A stretch of DNA of 64,000 nucleotides. Origin: Streptomyces echinatus. GTDB lineage: Bacteria > Actinomycetota > Actinomycetes > Streptomycetales > Streptomycetaceae. This document shows, piece after piece, positions 1-6,797 of the stretch. The position numbers and the translations under genes are program-made. The stretch covers positions 124,001-188,000 of the forward strand of contig NZ_JACHJK010000013.1 in the NCBI RefSeq assembly GCF_014203595.1. Direction: 5' to 3'. How positions within the stretch are numbered: position 1 is the stretch's first letter; each line of letters opens with the position of its first letter. The notes beneath the pieces were generated by a model. The model ran no database searches, was not told where the DNA came from, and was given only the letters and a program-made list of their open reading frames with translations.

Positions 1-430
1 TGTCCCGGCCGCGGGCGGCGACCAGCGTGGCGCCGTGCCAGCGGCCGCCGTCGTCGCCGGCCGGGAAGCCGTACATGCTGACGGGGCCGTGCGGGGCGGC
101 CAGCCGGTAGAGCCGGGTGGTGTGTTCGGCGGGCAGCGGTGCGGCCAGGCGCAGCAGGGCGAGGTCGCCGCCGCGGTCGCCGAGGTGCTCGCGCTGGGGC
201 ACGTGCTCGTCGGGGCTGACGGTGGCGGCCACGGCGCCCAGGTCGGGAACGGCGACCAGGCGGACGGTGTAGGGGTGGCCCGGGCTGACGACATGGCCTG
301 CGGTGAGCACCCGTTCGGGCGCGAGCAGTACGCCCGCGCCGAGGACCAGCCCGTCCGGCGTCTCGATGCGCGCGATCCAGGCCGGTGTCCGTAACCGCGC
401 CGTTCCGACTCGCTCCCCCGTGCGCGTCAT
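1..430 (-). CDS. Trypsin-like serine protease domain protein, N-terminal part (runs off the left edge)
   Basis: About 143 codons are visible from ATG at 430. The reading frame shows a chymotrypsin-fold N-terminal half: VLTAGHVV (residues about 42-49) holds the catalytic His, and GGDLALLRL holds the probable catalytic Asp. The Ser motif lies outside the window. No signal peptide is visible, so the protein probably acts in the cytoplasm; Streptomyces proteins of this kind often continue into a long NACHT/STAND or repeat region, but that cannot be checked here. Codon 13 is TTA (positions 392-394), the rare Leu codon that needs the bldA tRNA, suggesting developmental control. There is no Shine-Dalgarno; a -10-like TAACCT ends 7 nt before the ATG, so the mRNA is probably leaderless. 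Confidence 0.8.
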   Translation of the reverse strand, partial: MTRTGERVGTARLRTPAWIARIETPDGLVLGAGVLLAPERVLTAGHVVSPGHPYTVRLVAVPDLGAVAATVSPDEHVPQREHLGDRGGDLALLRLAAPLPAEHTTRLYRLAAPHGPVSMYGFPAGDDGGRWHGATLVAARGRD

Positions 431-437
431 GGTTGTG

Positions 438-465
438 AGGTTACTCCGAGTACCGGTCCGGTACT
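438..465 (-). promoter_or_regulatory. Leaderless promoter with a palindromic operator for the protease gene
   Basis: On the minus strand TAACCT (443-438) sits 7 nt upstream of the ATG at 430 and fits a TANNNT -10 box. The -35 position falls inside a perfect 17-bp palindrome, AGTACCGG-T-CCGGTACT, at 449-465. The geometry suits a repressor that blocks RNA polymerase. The regulator is not identifiable from this window. Confidence 0.5.
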
Positions 466-823
466 ACTGGTGTGCACGGGACTGTGACCGACCGAGGGGC
501 CGTGGGCACAGAGGAACCCCGGCACGGGAAGCGACTCGGCGGCCGGCCGGGGTGAGCGGACGGCGGCACTCCGGCCCGAGAGGGAGCCACCGTGAGGGCC
601 CGAGGGGCCGTGCCCGATGACGAGAGACCGGGCATGTCCGGCCGCCGCCTTCGCGTCCGCCGAGCGGTGAGAGGCGCCCCTGGCCGGCAGCCGTGCGGCC
701 TGGCATCCGTGCGGTCCCGGGTCCGTGCCGGACGGTCACCGGCCGGTGTCCGGCGGCTTCCCGTCGGCGGCCGGCCGCTCCGGTCACGGGTGGACCGGCG
801 TCATGTCATGGGCGGTGGTGGCG
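466..823. other. Intergenic region without a convincing gene
   Basis: This stretch separates the protease start from the 3' end of the phosphoribosyltransferase gene, both on the minus strand. It contains only short overlapping open frames with no Shine-Dalgarno and no recognisable protein. I see no clear terminator hairpin. Confidence 0.5.
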
Positions 824-1468
824 TCAGGTGTTCCGCAGGGCGGTGACCACCTGGGCGTCGCTGAGCTGCTCGAAGTCGTCGTACCACTGGCCCACCGCGG
901 CGAAGGCGGCCGGGCGGTGCGGGCAGACGACCGTGTCGGCCTCCGTGGCGAGCGAGTCCAGGGAGTCCGGGGCGCCGACCGGTACGGCGAGGACGAGGCG
1001 GGCGGGTCCGCGGCGCCGGATGTGGCGCAGGGCGGCGCGGGCGGTGGCGCCGGTGGCCAGGCCGTCGTCGACCACGATCACCGTGCGGCCCTTCAGGTCC
1101 GGTGGCGGGCGGTCACCGCGGTAGCGCCGCTCGCGGCGGCGCAGTTCCTCCCGCTCGCGGTCCACGGCCGCGGCGAGGGAGTCCTCGGTGAGGCCGAGGT
1201 GGCCGAGGCTGTCGGCGTCGAAGAGCGGCGGATCGTCCGCGGCGAGCGCGCCGACGGCGAACTCCTGGTGGTGCGGGGCGCCGATCTTGCGGACGACGAG
1301 CACGTCGAGCGGGGCACCGAGGGCCCTGGCGACGGGCTCGGCGACGGCGACCCCACCGCGGGGCAGGGCGAGGACGAGGAGCGGGCCGGCGAGGTCGCCC
1401 CGCTCACGCAGGCCGCTCAGCAGTCCGGCGAGTGCCCGGCCGGCTTCGGCGCGGTCCCGGAAGCGCAT
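824..1468 (-). CDS. Phosphoribosyltransferase family protein
   Basis: A 214-residue type I phosphoribosyltransferase-fold protein. The PRPP-binding loop is clear near residue 120: VIVVDDGLATGATARAAL. The N-terminal half has a long helical hood and the motif LLVLALPRGGVAVAEPVA typical of the stand-alone family often annotated as a putative phosphoribosyltransferase (similar to a ComF or erythromycin-esterase-linked PRTase). The exact nucleobase or other acceptor is unknown. The frame is open further upstream to a GTG at 1531, but the ATG at 1468 is preferred because AAGGA lies just upstream of it. It diverges from the deacetylase gene at 1581, so both 5' ends share the 1469-1580 region. Confidence 0.85.
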   Translation of the reverse strand: MRFRDRAEAGRALAGLLSGLRERGDLAGPLLVLALPRGGVAVAEPVARALGAPLDVLVVRKIGAPHHQEFAVGALAADDPPLFDADSLGHLGLTEDSLAAAVDREREELRRRERRYRGDRPPPDLKGRTVIVVDDGLATGATARAALRHIRRRGPARLVLAVPVGAPDSLDSLATEADTVVCPHRPAAFAAVGQWYDDFEQLSDAQVVTALRNT

Positions 1469-1553
1469 GGGTGGTCCTTCCGCCGGGGTGTCCGGGCCCC
1501 CTCCCTCCATGGTGCTCTCCCGCACGGCCACTCAGAGGGATTCGAACTGCCGG

Positions 1554-1574
1554 ACTATACACGCGGTGTATAGT
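1554..1574. promoter_or_regulatory. 21-bp perfect palindrome overlapping the deacetylase promoter
   Basis: Nine-base arms ACTATACAC and GTGTATAGT flank a GCG centre. The last six bases, TATAGT (1569-1574), fit a -10 box and end exactly 6 nt before the ATG at 1581, which would place the transcription start on the ATG itself. Repressor binding would therefore cover the -10 element. The same site also lies upstream of the divergent phosphoribosyltransferase gene. Arms of this size are typical of TetR- or GntR-type dimers; the regulator is not adjacent. Confidence 0.6.
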
Positions 1575-1580
1575 CCCCGC

Positions 1581-2399
1581 ATGCCTCCATTGACCGACAC
1601 GCTCCCGATGCCGCAGCACGCGCCCAGGAAGATGCGCGCAACGGCCCGAAGGTTGCGCGGCTGGGCCATCGCGTCCGCCGCGGCCTGCCTGACGCTCGCC
1701 CTCTCCGGCTGCGCCCAGGTCGACACGACGGCGCCGAGCACCGCGCGCGCCGAGGCGGCGCACGGGGCGCCGGCCCGGTTCGGCACCGTCGACTGCCGCG
1801 AGGCCAAGTGCATCGCGCTCACCTTCGACGCGGGGCCCAGCGAGAACTCGGCGCGCCTGCTCGACATCCTCAAGGAGAAGAGGGTCCCGGCGACGTTCTT
1901 CCTGCTCGGCAAGGGGCACATCGAGAAGTACCCGGAGCTGGTCAAGCGGATGGCGGCGGAGGGCCACGAGGTCGCCAGCCACACCTGGGACCACCAGATC
2001 CTCACCCGCATATCGGACGCGCAGATACGCGAGGAGCTGAAGCGGCCCAACGACGCGATAGAGCGGCTCACCGGCCGCAAGCCGACGCTGATGCGGCCGC
2101 CGCAGGGCCGCACCGACGCCAACGTGCACGAGATCTGCAAGGAGCTGGGCCTGGCGGAGGTGCTGTGGAGCGTGACCGCCAAGGACTACACGACCGACGA
2201 CTCGGCGCTCATCACCAAGCGCGTCCTCGACCAGTCGTCCCGGGACGGGATCATCCTGCTGCACGACCTCTACGCCGGAACCGTGCCGGCCGTGCCCGGC
2301 ATCATCGACGCGCTGAAGGCGCGCGGCTACGTCTTCGTGACGGTCCCTCAGCTGCTGGCGCCCGGCGAGGCCGAGCCCGGCAAGGTGTACCGCCCCTGA
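1581..2399 (+). CDS. Lipoprotein polysaccharide deacetylase (carbohydrate esterase 4 family)
   Basis: A 272-residue exported enzyme that should remove acetyl groups from a cell-surface or environmental polysaccharide. A signal peptide with hydrophobic core (residues about 27-44) ends in the lipobox LSGC, so the mature protein is lipid-anchored outside the membrane. The NodB domain follows: TFDAGPS is a variant of the TFDDGP metal-binding motif (second Asp replaced by Ala), SHTWDH gives the two metal His residues, RPPQG is motif 3 and LLHDL is motif 5. The missing Asp usually acts as catalytic base, so activity or specificity may be altered. Internal ATGs at 1608 and 1632 are possible starts; 1581 fits the leaderless promoter. 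Confidence 0.88.
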   Translation: MPPLTDTLPMPQHAPRKMRATARRLRGWAIASAAACLTLALSGCAQVDTTAPSTARAEAAHGAPARFGTVDCREAKCIALTFDAGPSENSARLLDILKEKRVPATFFLLGKGHIEKYPELVKRMAAEGHEVASHTWDHQILTRISDAQIREELKRPNDAIERLTGRKPTLMRPPQGRTDANVHEICKELGLAEVLWSVTAKDYTTDDSALITKRVLDQSSRDGIILLHDLYAGTVPAVPGIIDALKARGYVFVTVPQLLAPGEAEPGKVYRP

Positions 2400-2420
2400 C
2401 GTGACCGCGCGCCGTATCCC

Positions 2421-3434
2421 TCAGAACACCACCGTCCATCCCTCGCGGGCGGCCTCGTCACCGGTGTAGGACACACCGTGCACCTTCAGGCCGGCCGCGT
2501 CGAGCAGGGTGATCTCGCCGCCGTGGTTGCCGAGTTGGGCGTCCGTGCCGAGGGGCACGGTGAGGCAGGAACCGGCCGCGAGCGGGGCCGTGGCCGGGAC
2601 CGGCGCCCCGAGGCCCAGGCGGCCGACGACACGCCACCCGGTCAGGTCCACCGGGTCCGGCGAGGCGTTGAGGAGGGTCACCGTCTCCGCCTCGGGGGCG
2701 GGACCCTTGGGATTGACCAGCGCCGCGACGATCCGCACGGGCCGTGCGGTCGGCGTGGGCCGGGTGCCGTCGACGTCGTCCAGGGTGTGCCCGGTGGTGT
2801 CGTCGGTGTGCCAGGACTGGCTCTGGAAGGCCAGGAAGATGCCGACCCAGCGGGACTGCCCCGGGAAGTGCAGGAGAAGCCCGCCGTCCTGCCAGACGCC
2901 GTCGTCGCCGCGGAACCGGTGACTGTTGCCCTGGTTCATGTGGATGTCGTGCACGCCGTTCCCCGGCAGGAACCCGAACACCTTGTCCTTGACCGCGGGT
3001 TCGGGACCGAAGCGGGCCCCGAAGAGGTACACCCGGGCCTCGGGGTCGTCGACGGCGCGCCGTACATAGTGGTCGAGGAGGTCGGCGAGGTCGTTGTCGG
3101 GGCCCGCGACGTCCGGCGGGAGCGTGCGCATCCCCGCCGGGTCGAACAGGTTGCCGCGCACGAAGTCCAGGTTCGGGCCGCCCGGACCGGCCGGCAAGGT
3201 GTTCCAGCCGCTCGGCAGCCCCTCCAGACGGGCGGTCAGCGGATGCCGGAAATCGTCGGCGACCAGGTAGAGCAGCTCGGAGGGGTGCTCCTGCGAGAGC
3301 ACATTGACCGCGGCCCGGTAATGGGTGCCGTGGTCGTCGGTGAGGTGGATCTGGTAGTGCGGTGTCTCCCTCGCACCCTCGCGCCGGGTGTCGACGGCGC
3401 GGGCGAGCAGGACGCCGTAGTTCTTCAACGGCAT
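2421..3434 (-). CDS. DUF2278 (YukJ-like) protein with C-terminal lamin-tail domain
   Basis: A 337-residue protein. Residues 1-215 match the DUF2278/YukJ family: the opening MPLKNYGVLLARAVDTR, the HIHL-type segment and GNGVHDIHMNQGN are characteristic. The C-terminal 90 residues resemble a lamin-tail immunoglobulin-like fold (LLNASPDPVDLTGWRV). The family's function is unknown; the lamin-tail domain is usually involved in binding or anchoring. No signal peptide is seen. GGGGGAG lies upstream of the ATG at 3434. It is convergent with the deacetylase gene, with 21 bp between the stops. Confidence 0.85.
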   Translation of the reverse strand: MPLKNYGVLLARAVDTRREGARETPHYQIHLTDDHGTHYRAAVNVLSQEHPSELLYLVADDFRHPLTARLEGLPSGWNTLPAGPGGPNLDFVRGNLFDPAGMRTLPPDVAGPDNDLADLLDHYVRRAVDDPEARVYLFGARFGPEPAVKDKVFGFLPGNGVHDIHMNQGNSHRFRGDDGVWQDGGLLLHFPGQSRWVGIFLAFQSQSWHTDDTTGHTLDDVDGTRPTPTARPVRIVAALVNPKGPAPEAETVTLLNASPDPVDLTGWRVVGRLGLGAPVPATAPLAAGSCLTVPLGTDAQLGNHGGEITLLDAAGLKVHGVSYTGDEAAREGWTVVF

Positions 3435-3615
3435 AGGATCAACTCCCCCGGGAGGCGGGCGGAATGCCCGGCCCGTGGCAGGAAGCCTAGAAGGAGGAGG
3501 GCCGTGGCGCCGCCCCGCGCACCGGCTGTTTCAGAATACGTCTCCTCATGGACACCCGCTACGCGAGCGGGGCGACGGGGAGTGGCGAACACGCCGGTGA
3601 CCGGGCCCCATTGCC

Positions 3616-3621
3616 TACGAT
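3616..3621 (+). promoter_or_regulatory. Probable leaderless -10 box for the SRPBCC gene
   Basis: TACGAT ends 6 nt before the GTG at 3628, with no Shine-Dalgarno between. This spacing places the transcription start on the start codon. Confidence 0.45.
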
Positions 3622-3627
3622 CGTGCC

Positions 3628-4068
3628 GTGCCCACCTTCTCTTTGGAACGTACGGCCCCGCTTCCGCTCGACGAGGCGTGGCGCCGGCTCACGGACTGGC
3701 CCCGCCACGCCGACGCGGTCCCGCTGACCCGGATCAGGGTCCTCACGCCCCCGCCGACCCGCGAGGGCACCCGCCTGGTGGCCCGCTCCGGTGTCGGCCC
3801 GCTCACCCTCGACGACGTCATGGAGGTGACGGTCTGGCACCCGCCGGCCGGCGGCGAGGGCGGCCTGTGCCGGCTGGAGAAGCGGGGGCGGCTGATCCAG
3901 GGCTGGGCGGAGATCGAGGTCCGGCCGGGGCCCGGAGGCCGCAGCCGGGTGGTGTGGCGGGAGGAACTGCGGGTCCGCTTCCTGCCCCGGGCCTTCGACG
4001 GCGTGGTCGAACACACGTCCCGCCTCGTGTTCGGCCGGGCCGCGAACCGGCTGCTCAGGCGGCCCTGA
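3628..4068 (+). CDS. SRPBCC family protein
   Basis: A 146-residue START/Bet v1-like (SRPBCC) protein. The start fits the fold: PTFSLERTAPLPLDEAWRRL is the first strand plus helix, followed by alternating strands and a long C-terminal helix (FDGVVEHTSRLVFGRAANRL). Such proteins bind hydrophobic ligands in a deep cavity; the ligand is unknown. The GTG start follows a TACGAT -10 box at leaderless spacing. It is convergent with the LysE-family gene (22 bp between stops). Confidence 0.82.
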   Translation: MPTFSLERTAPLPLDEAWRRLTDWPRHADAVPLTRIRVLTPPPTREGTRLVARSGVGPLTLDDVMEVTVWHPPAGGEGGLCRLEKRGRLIQGWAEIEVRPGPGGRSRVVWREELRVRFLPRAFDGVVEHTSRLVFGRAANRLLRRP

Positions 4069-4090
4069 CCGGCGCCGGCGGCTCGGCCTT

Positions 4091-4732
4091 TCAGTCCGTG
4101 CGGCCCGTCATGGCGACCGTCACGCCCAGGCCGATCATCGTCAGCCCGCCCGCTCCGCCGACCGCGGCCAGCCGCCGGGGCGAGCCGGCGAACCAGTCCC
4201 GGGCGGCGGAGGCGGCCAGTCCCCAGACGCCGTCGCAGATCACCGCGATGCCGTTGAAGACCATCCCGAGCAGCAGCATCTGTGCCGGGACGTGCCCCTG
4301 CTCCCGGTCCACGAACTGGGGCAGCACGGCGGCGAAGAACACCATCGTCTTGGGGTTGGCCACGCCGACCGCGAAGCCCTCCCAGAGGGTGCGCAGGCCG
4401 CCGTGCGCGGGGCCGCCGGATGCGGCGACCGCCTCCCGCAGCGAGCCGCGCCGCCGCCACGCCTTGACGCCGAGGTACACGAGGTAGGCGGCGCCCGCGA
4501 GCTTCAGGGCGGTGAAGACGAGGACCGAGCGCTCGACGACCGAACCGATGCCGAGCGCCACGGCCACGACGAGCAGGTACGCGCCGAGCGTGTTGCCGAC
4601 GACGGTGGTCAGCGCGGCGCGGCGGCCGTGGGCCAGGGCCCGTCCGATCACGAACAGGACGCTGGGGCCGGGCACCACGATCAGCAGGAGGGAGAGGGCG
4701 GCGAAGGCCGCCAGCCGGTCGGGGGAAACCAT
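4091..4732 (-). CDS. LysE/RhtB family amino-acid exporter
   Basis: A 213-residue integral membrane protein with about six hydrophobic segments. The N-terminal LLLIVVPGPSVLFVIGRALA carries the family's PGP motif, and VANPKTMVFFAAVLPQFV is the conserved second-half motif. Such proteins export small amino acids or derivatives; the substrate cannot be told. The open frame extends much further upstream, but that part is the xdhC remnant read in a wrong frame, so ATG 4732 is taken. No Shine-Dalgarno is obvious. Confidence 0.85.
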   Translation of the reverse strand: MVSPDRLAAFAALSLLLIVVPGPSVLFVIGRALAHGRRAALTTVVGNTLGAYLLVVAVALGIGSVVERSVLVFTALKLAGAAYLVYLGVKAWRRRGSLREAVAASGGPAHGGLRTLWEGFAVGVANPKTMVFFAAVLPQFVDREQGHVPAQMLLLGMVFNGIAVICDGVWGLAASAARDWFAGSPRRLAAVGGAGGLTMIGLGVTVAMTGRTD

Positions 4733-5126
4733 GGCCTCATGCAAGCACGGGGACGGCCCCGTCCGGCAACCGCTTTTCCCGGCACCGGCGCCGGCCACCG
4801 GCCCGGCCCGCCCTCGGGGCGGGCGCCGGAGCCGCCGTCGTACGACCCGTCGGGGCGCACGAGGAGGGCCCGGCCCCGCAGCGGTGCCGGACCCTCGGCG
4901 ATCCGCGCGGCCGCCGCCGCCTCCCCACGGGCGGCGGCGGCCGGCGCGGCCGCGAACACCGGCCGGGCGGGACCGTCCGCCCGGACCGGTGTGACGAGGA
5001 TGCCGATGACGCCGCCACAGGTGAGCCCGGGGCGAAGGCATCCTCGTCGCTGTGCCGCAGCGGTCCAGGACGGTCTTCCCGTCCCCGGGCGCCGGCCGGC
5101 ACAGCTCGTACACGGCGTGGGCGCGG
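4733..5126 (-). pseudogene. Decayed xdhC (xanthine dehydrogenase maturation factor) fragment
   Basis: No intact ORF covers this stretch, but reading the minus strand across frames gives a recognisable XdhC N-terminal domain. AVYELCRPAPGDGKTVLDRC starts right after the permease stop. One frame change near 5053 leads to SDEDAFAPG, and another near 5025 leads to LTCGGVIGILVTPVRADG, followed by GRALLVRPDGS. Both changes look like single-base deletions. The first 40-50 residues of a normal XdhC (about 350-400 residues) and everything after about residue 150 are missing. XdhC normally sulfurates and inserts the molybdenum cofactor, and it fits here directly downstream of the xanthine dehydrogenase and permease genes. 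Confidence 0.8.
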
Positions 5127-6584
5127 CTAGTGCACGCCCAGCCAGGCCTCGATGGGATGGAGGGCGAAGTACACGAGGAACACGACCGTGAGTCCCCACA
5201 TGAAGGCGCCGATCTCGCGTGCCTTGCCCTGGCCCGCCTTGATGGCGACGTAGGAGATGACGCCCGCGGCGACACCGGTGGTGATGGTGTACGTGAACGG
5301 CATCAGGACGACGGTCAGGAACACCGGGATGGCGGTCGCGCGGTCGGCCCAGTCCACGTGCCGGGCGTTCATCAGCATCATGGCGCCGATGACGACCAGG
5401 GCGGCGGAGGCGACCTCCTGCGGGACGATCGCGGTGACCGGGGTGAAGAACAGACAGGCCGCGAAGAACAGGCCCGTCACGACGGAGGCCAGGCCCGTAC
5501 GCGCTCCCTCGCCGACGCCGGTGGCCGACTCGATGAACACGGTCTGGCCGGAGCCGCCCGCCACGCCGCCGATCGCGCCGCCGGCGCCGTCGATGAACAG
5601 CGCCTTGGACAGGCCCGGCATCCGGCCCTTGTCGTCGGCGAGGTTCGCCTCGGTGCCGACGCCGATGATGGTGGCCATGGCGTCGAAGAACCCGGCGAGC
5701 ACCAGGGTGAAGACGATCATGCCGACGGTCATCGCGCCGACCTGGCCCCAGCCGCCGAACTCCACGTCTCCGAAGAGCGAGAAGTCGGGCATCGAGACCG
5801 CGCCGCCGTGCAGTTGCGGAGCGCCGTTGGCCCACTGCTCGGGGTCGATGACGCCGAGCCCGTTGAGGACGGCGGCGACGACCGTGCCCGAGACGATGCC
5901 GATGAGGATGGCGCCGGGGACGTTCCGGGCCTGCAGCATGAAGATCAGCAGCAGGGTGCCGGCGAAGAGCAGCACCGGCCAGCCGGCGAGTTCACCGGCG
6001 GGACCGAGGGCGAGCGGCGTGGCCTTGCCCTGGTGCACGAAGCCGGACTTGTAGAAGCCGATGAGGGCGATGAACAGGCCGATGCCCATGGTGATGCCGT
6101 GCTTGAGCGCGAGCGGGATCGCGTTCATGATCATCTCACGTAGGCCGGTGACGACCAGCAGCATGATGACCACGCCGTACATCACGCACATGCCCATGGC
6201 CTGCGGCCAGGTCATCTCCGGGGCGACCTGCGAGGACAGGACACCGGAGACGGAGAGGCCGGCGGCGAGGGCGAGCGGCACCTTGCCGACGAAGCCCATC
6301 AGCAGGGTGGTGAAGGCCGCCGCGAACGCGGTCGCGGTGATCAGCGCCTTCTGGCCGAGCGTGTCCCCCGCCGCGTCCTTGCCGGACAGGATGAGGGGGT
6401 TGAGCAGGAGGATGTAGGCCATCGCCATGAAGGTGGTGATGCCGCCGCGCACCTCACGCGCGACCGTGGATCCTCTTCTGGATATGTGGAAGTACCGGTC
6501 GAGCCAGGACCGCCCGGCCGGGACGCGGCTGCCATCGCCGGCGTCGTCGGCTGCGGTCCTGGGCTCCACTGACTGCTGGGTCAT
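5127..6584 (-). CDS. NCS2 family purine permease (AzgA/GhxP-like)
   Basis: A 485-residue transporter with roughly 12-14 membrane segments. EVRGGITTFMAMAYILLLNP near the N-terminus and the IESATGVGEGARTGL motif in the middle are diagnostic of the AzgA branch of NCS2, which imports hypoxanthine, guanine or adenine with protons. ATG 6584 has GGGAG at good spacing; a TTG five codons upstream is less likely. It lies downstream of the xanthine dehydrogenase genes on the same strand, after a 213-bp gap, so it supplies purine substrate but may have its own promoter. Confidence 0.9.
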   Translation of the reverse strand: MTQQSVEPRTAADDAGDGSRVPAGRSWLDRYFHISRRGSTVAREVRGGITTFMAMAYILLLNPLILSGKDAAGDTLGQKALITATAFAAAFTTLLMGFVGKVPLALAAGLSVSGVLSSQVAPEMTWPQAMGMCVMYGVVIMLLVVTGLREMIMNAIPLALKHGITMGIGLFIALIGFYKSGFVHQGKATPLALGPAGELAGWPVLLFAGTLLLIFMLQARNVPGAILIGIVSGTVVAAVLNGLGVIDPEQWANGAPQLHGGAVSMPDFSLFGDVEFGGWGQVGAMTVGMIVFTLVLAGFFDAMATIIGVGTEANLADDKGRMPGLSKALFIDGAGGAIGGVAGGSGQTVFIESATGVGEGARTGLASVVTGLFFAACLFFTPVTAIVPQEVASAALVVIGAMMLMNARHVDWADRATAIPVFLTVVLMPFTYTITTGVAAGVISYVAIKAGQGKAREIGAFMWGLTVVFLVYFALHPIEAWLGVH

Positions 6585-6797
6585 GGTGCCATCTCCCAAG
6601 GTTCACAGGGGCACCCGCGAGCCGACCTGACGGCCGCGGGATTTGGGAATGGACGACCCGGGGGACGGCCCGAGACGAACGAATTTCCTGGTACTTCTTC
6701 GAGGACCGCGAGCGGAGCGGAACTCGAAGGGGGGTTCCTCCGGGCGACGCGGCGGAGTGTGTGACGTTCCCTGCGCCGCCCGGAGAGCTTGGTGGTG

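Noticed and set aside
4091..5275. 394-codon reading of the LysE gene with a long N-terminal extension
   Set aside because: The extension is the xdhC remnant read mostly in the wrong frame; the transporter begins at 4732.
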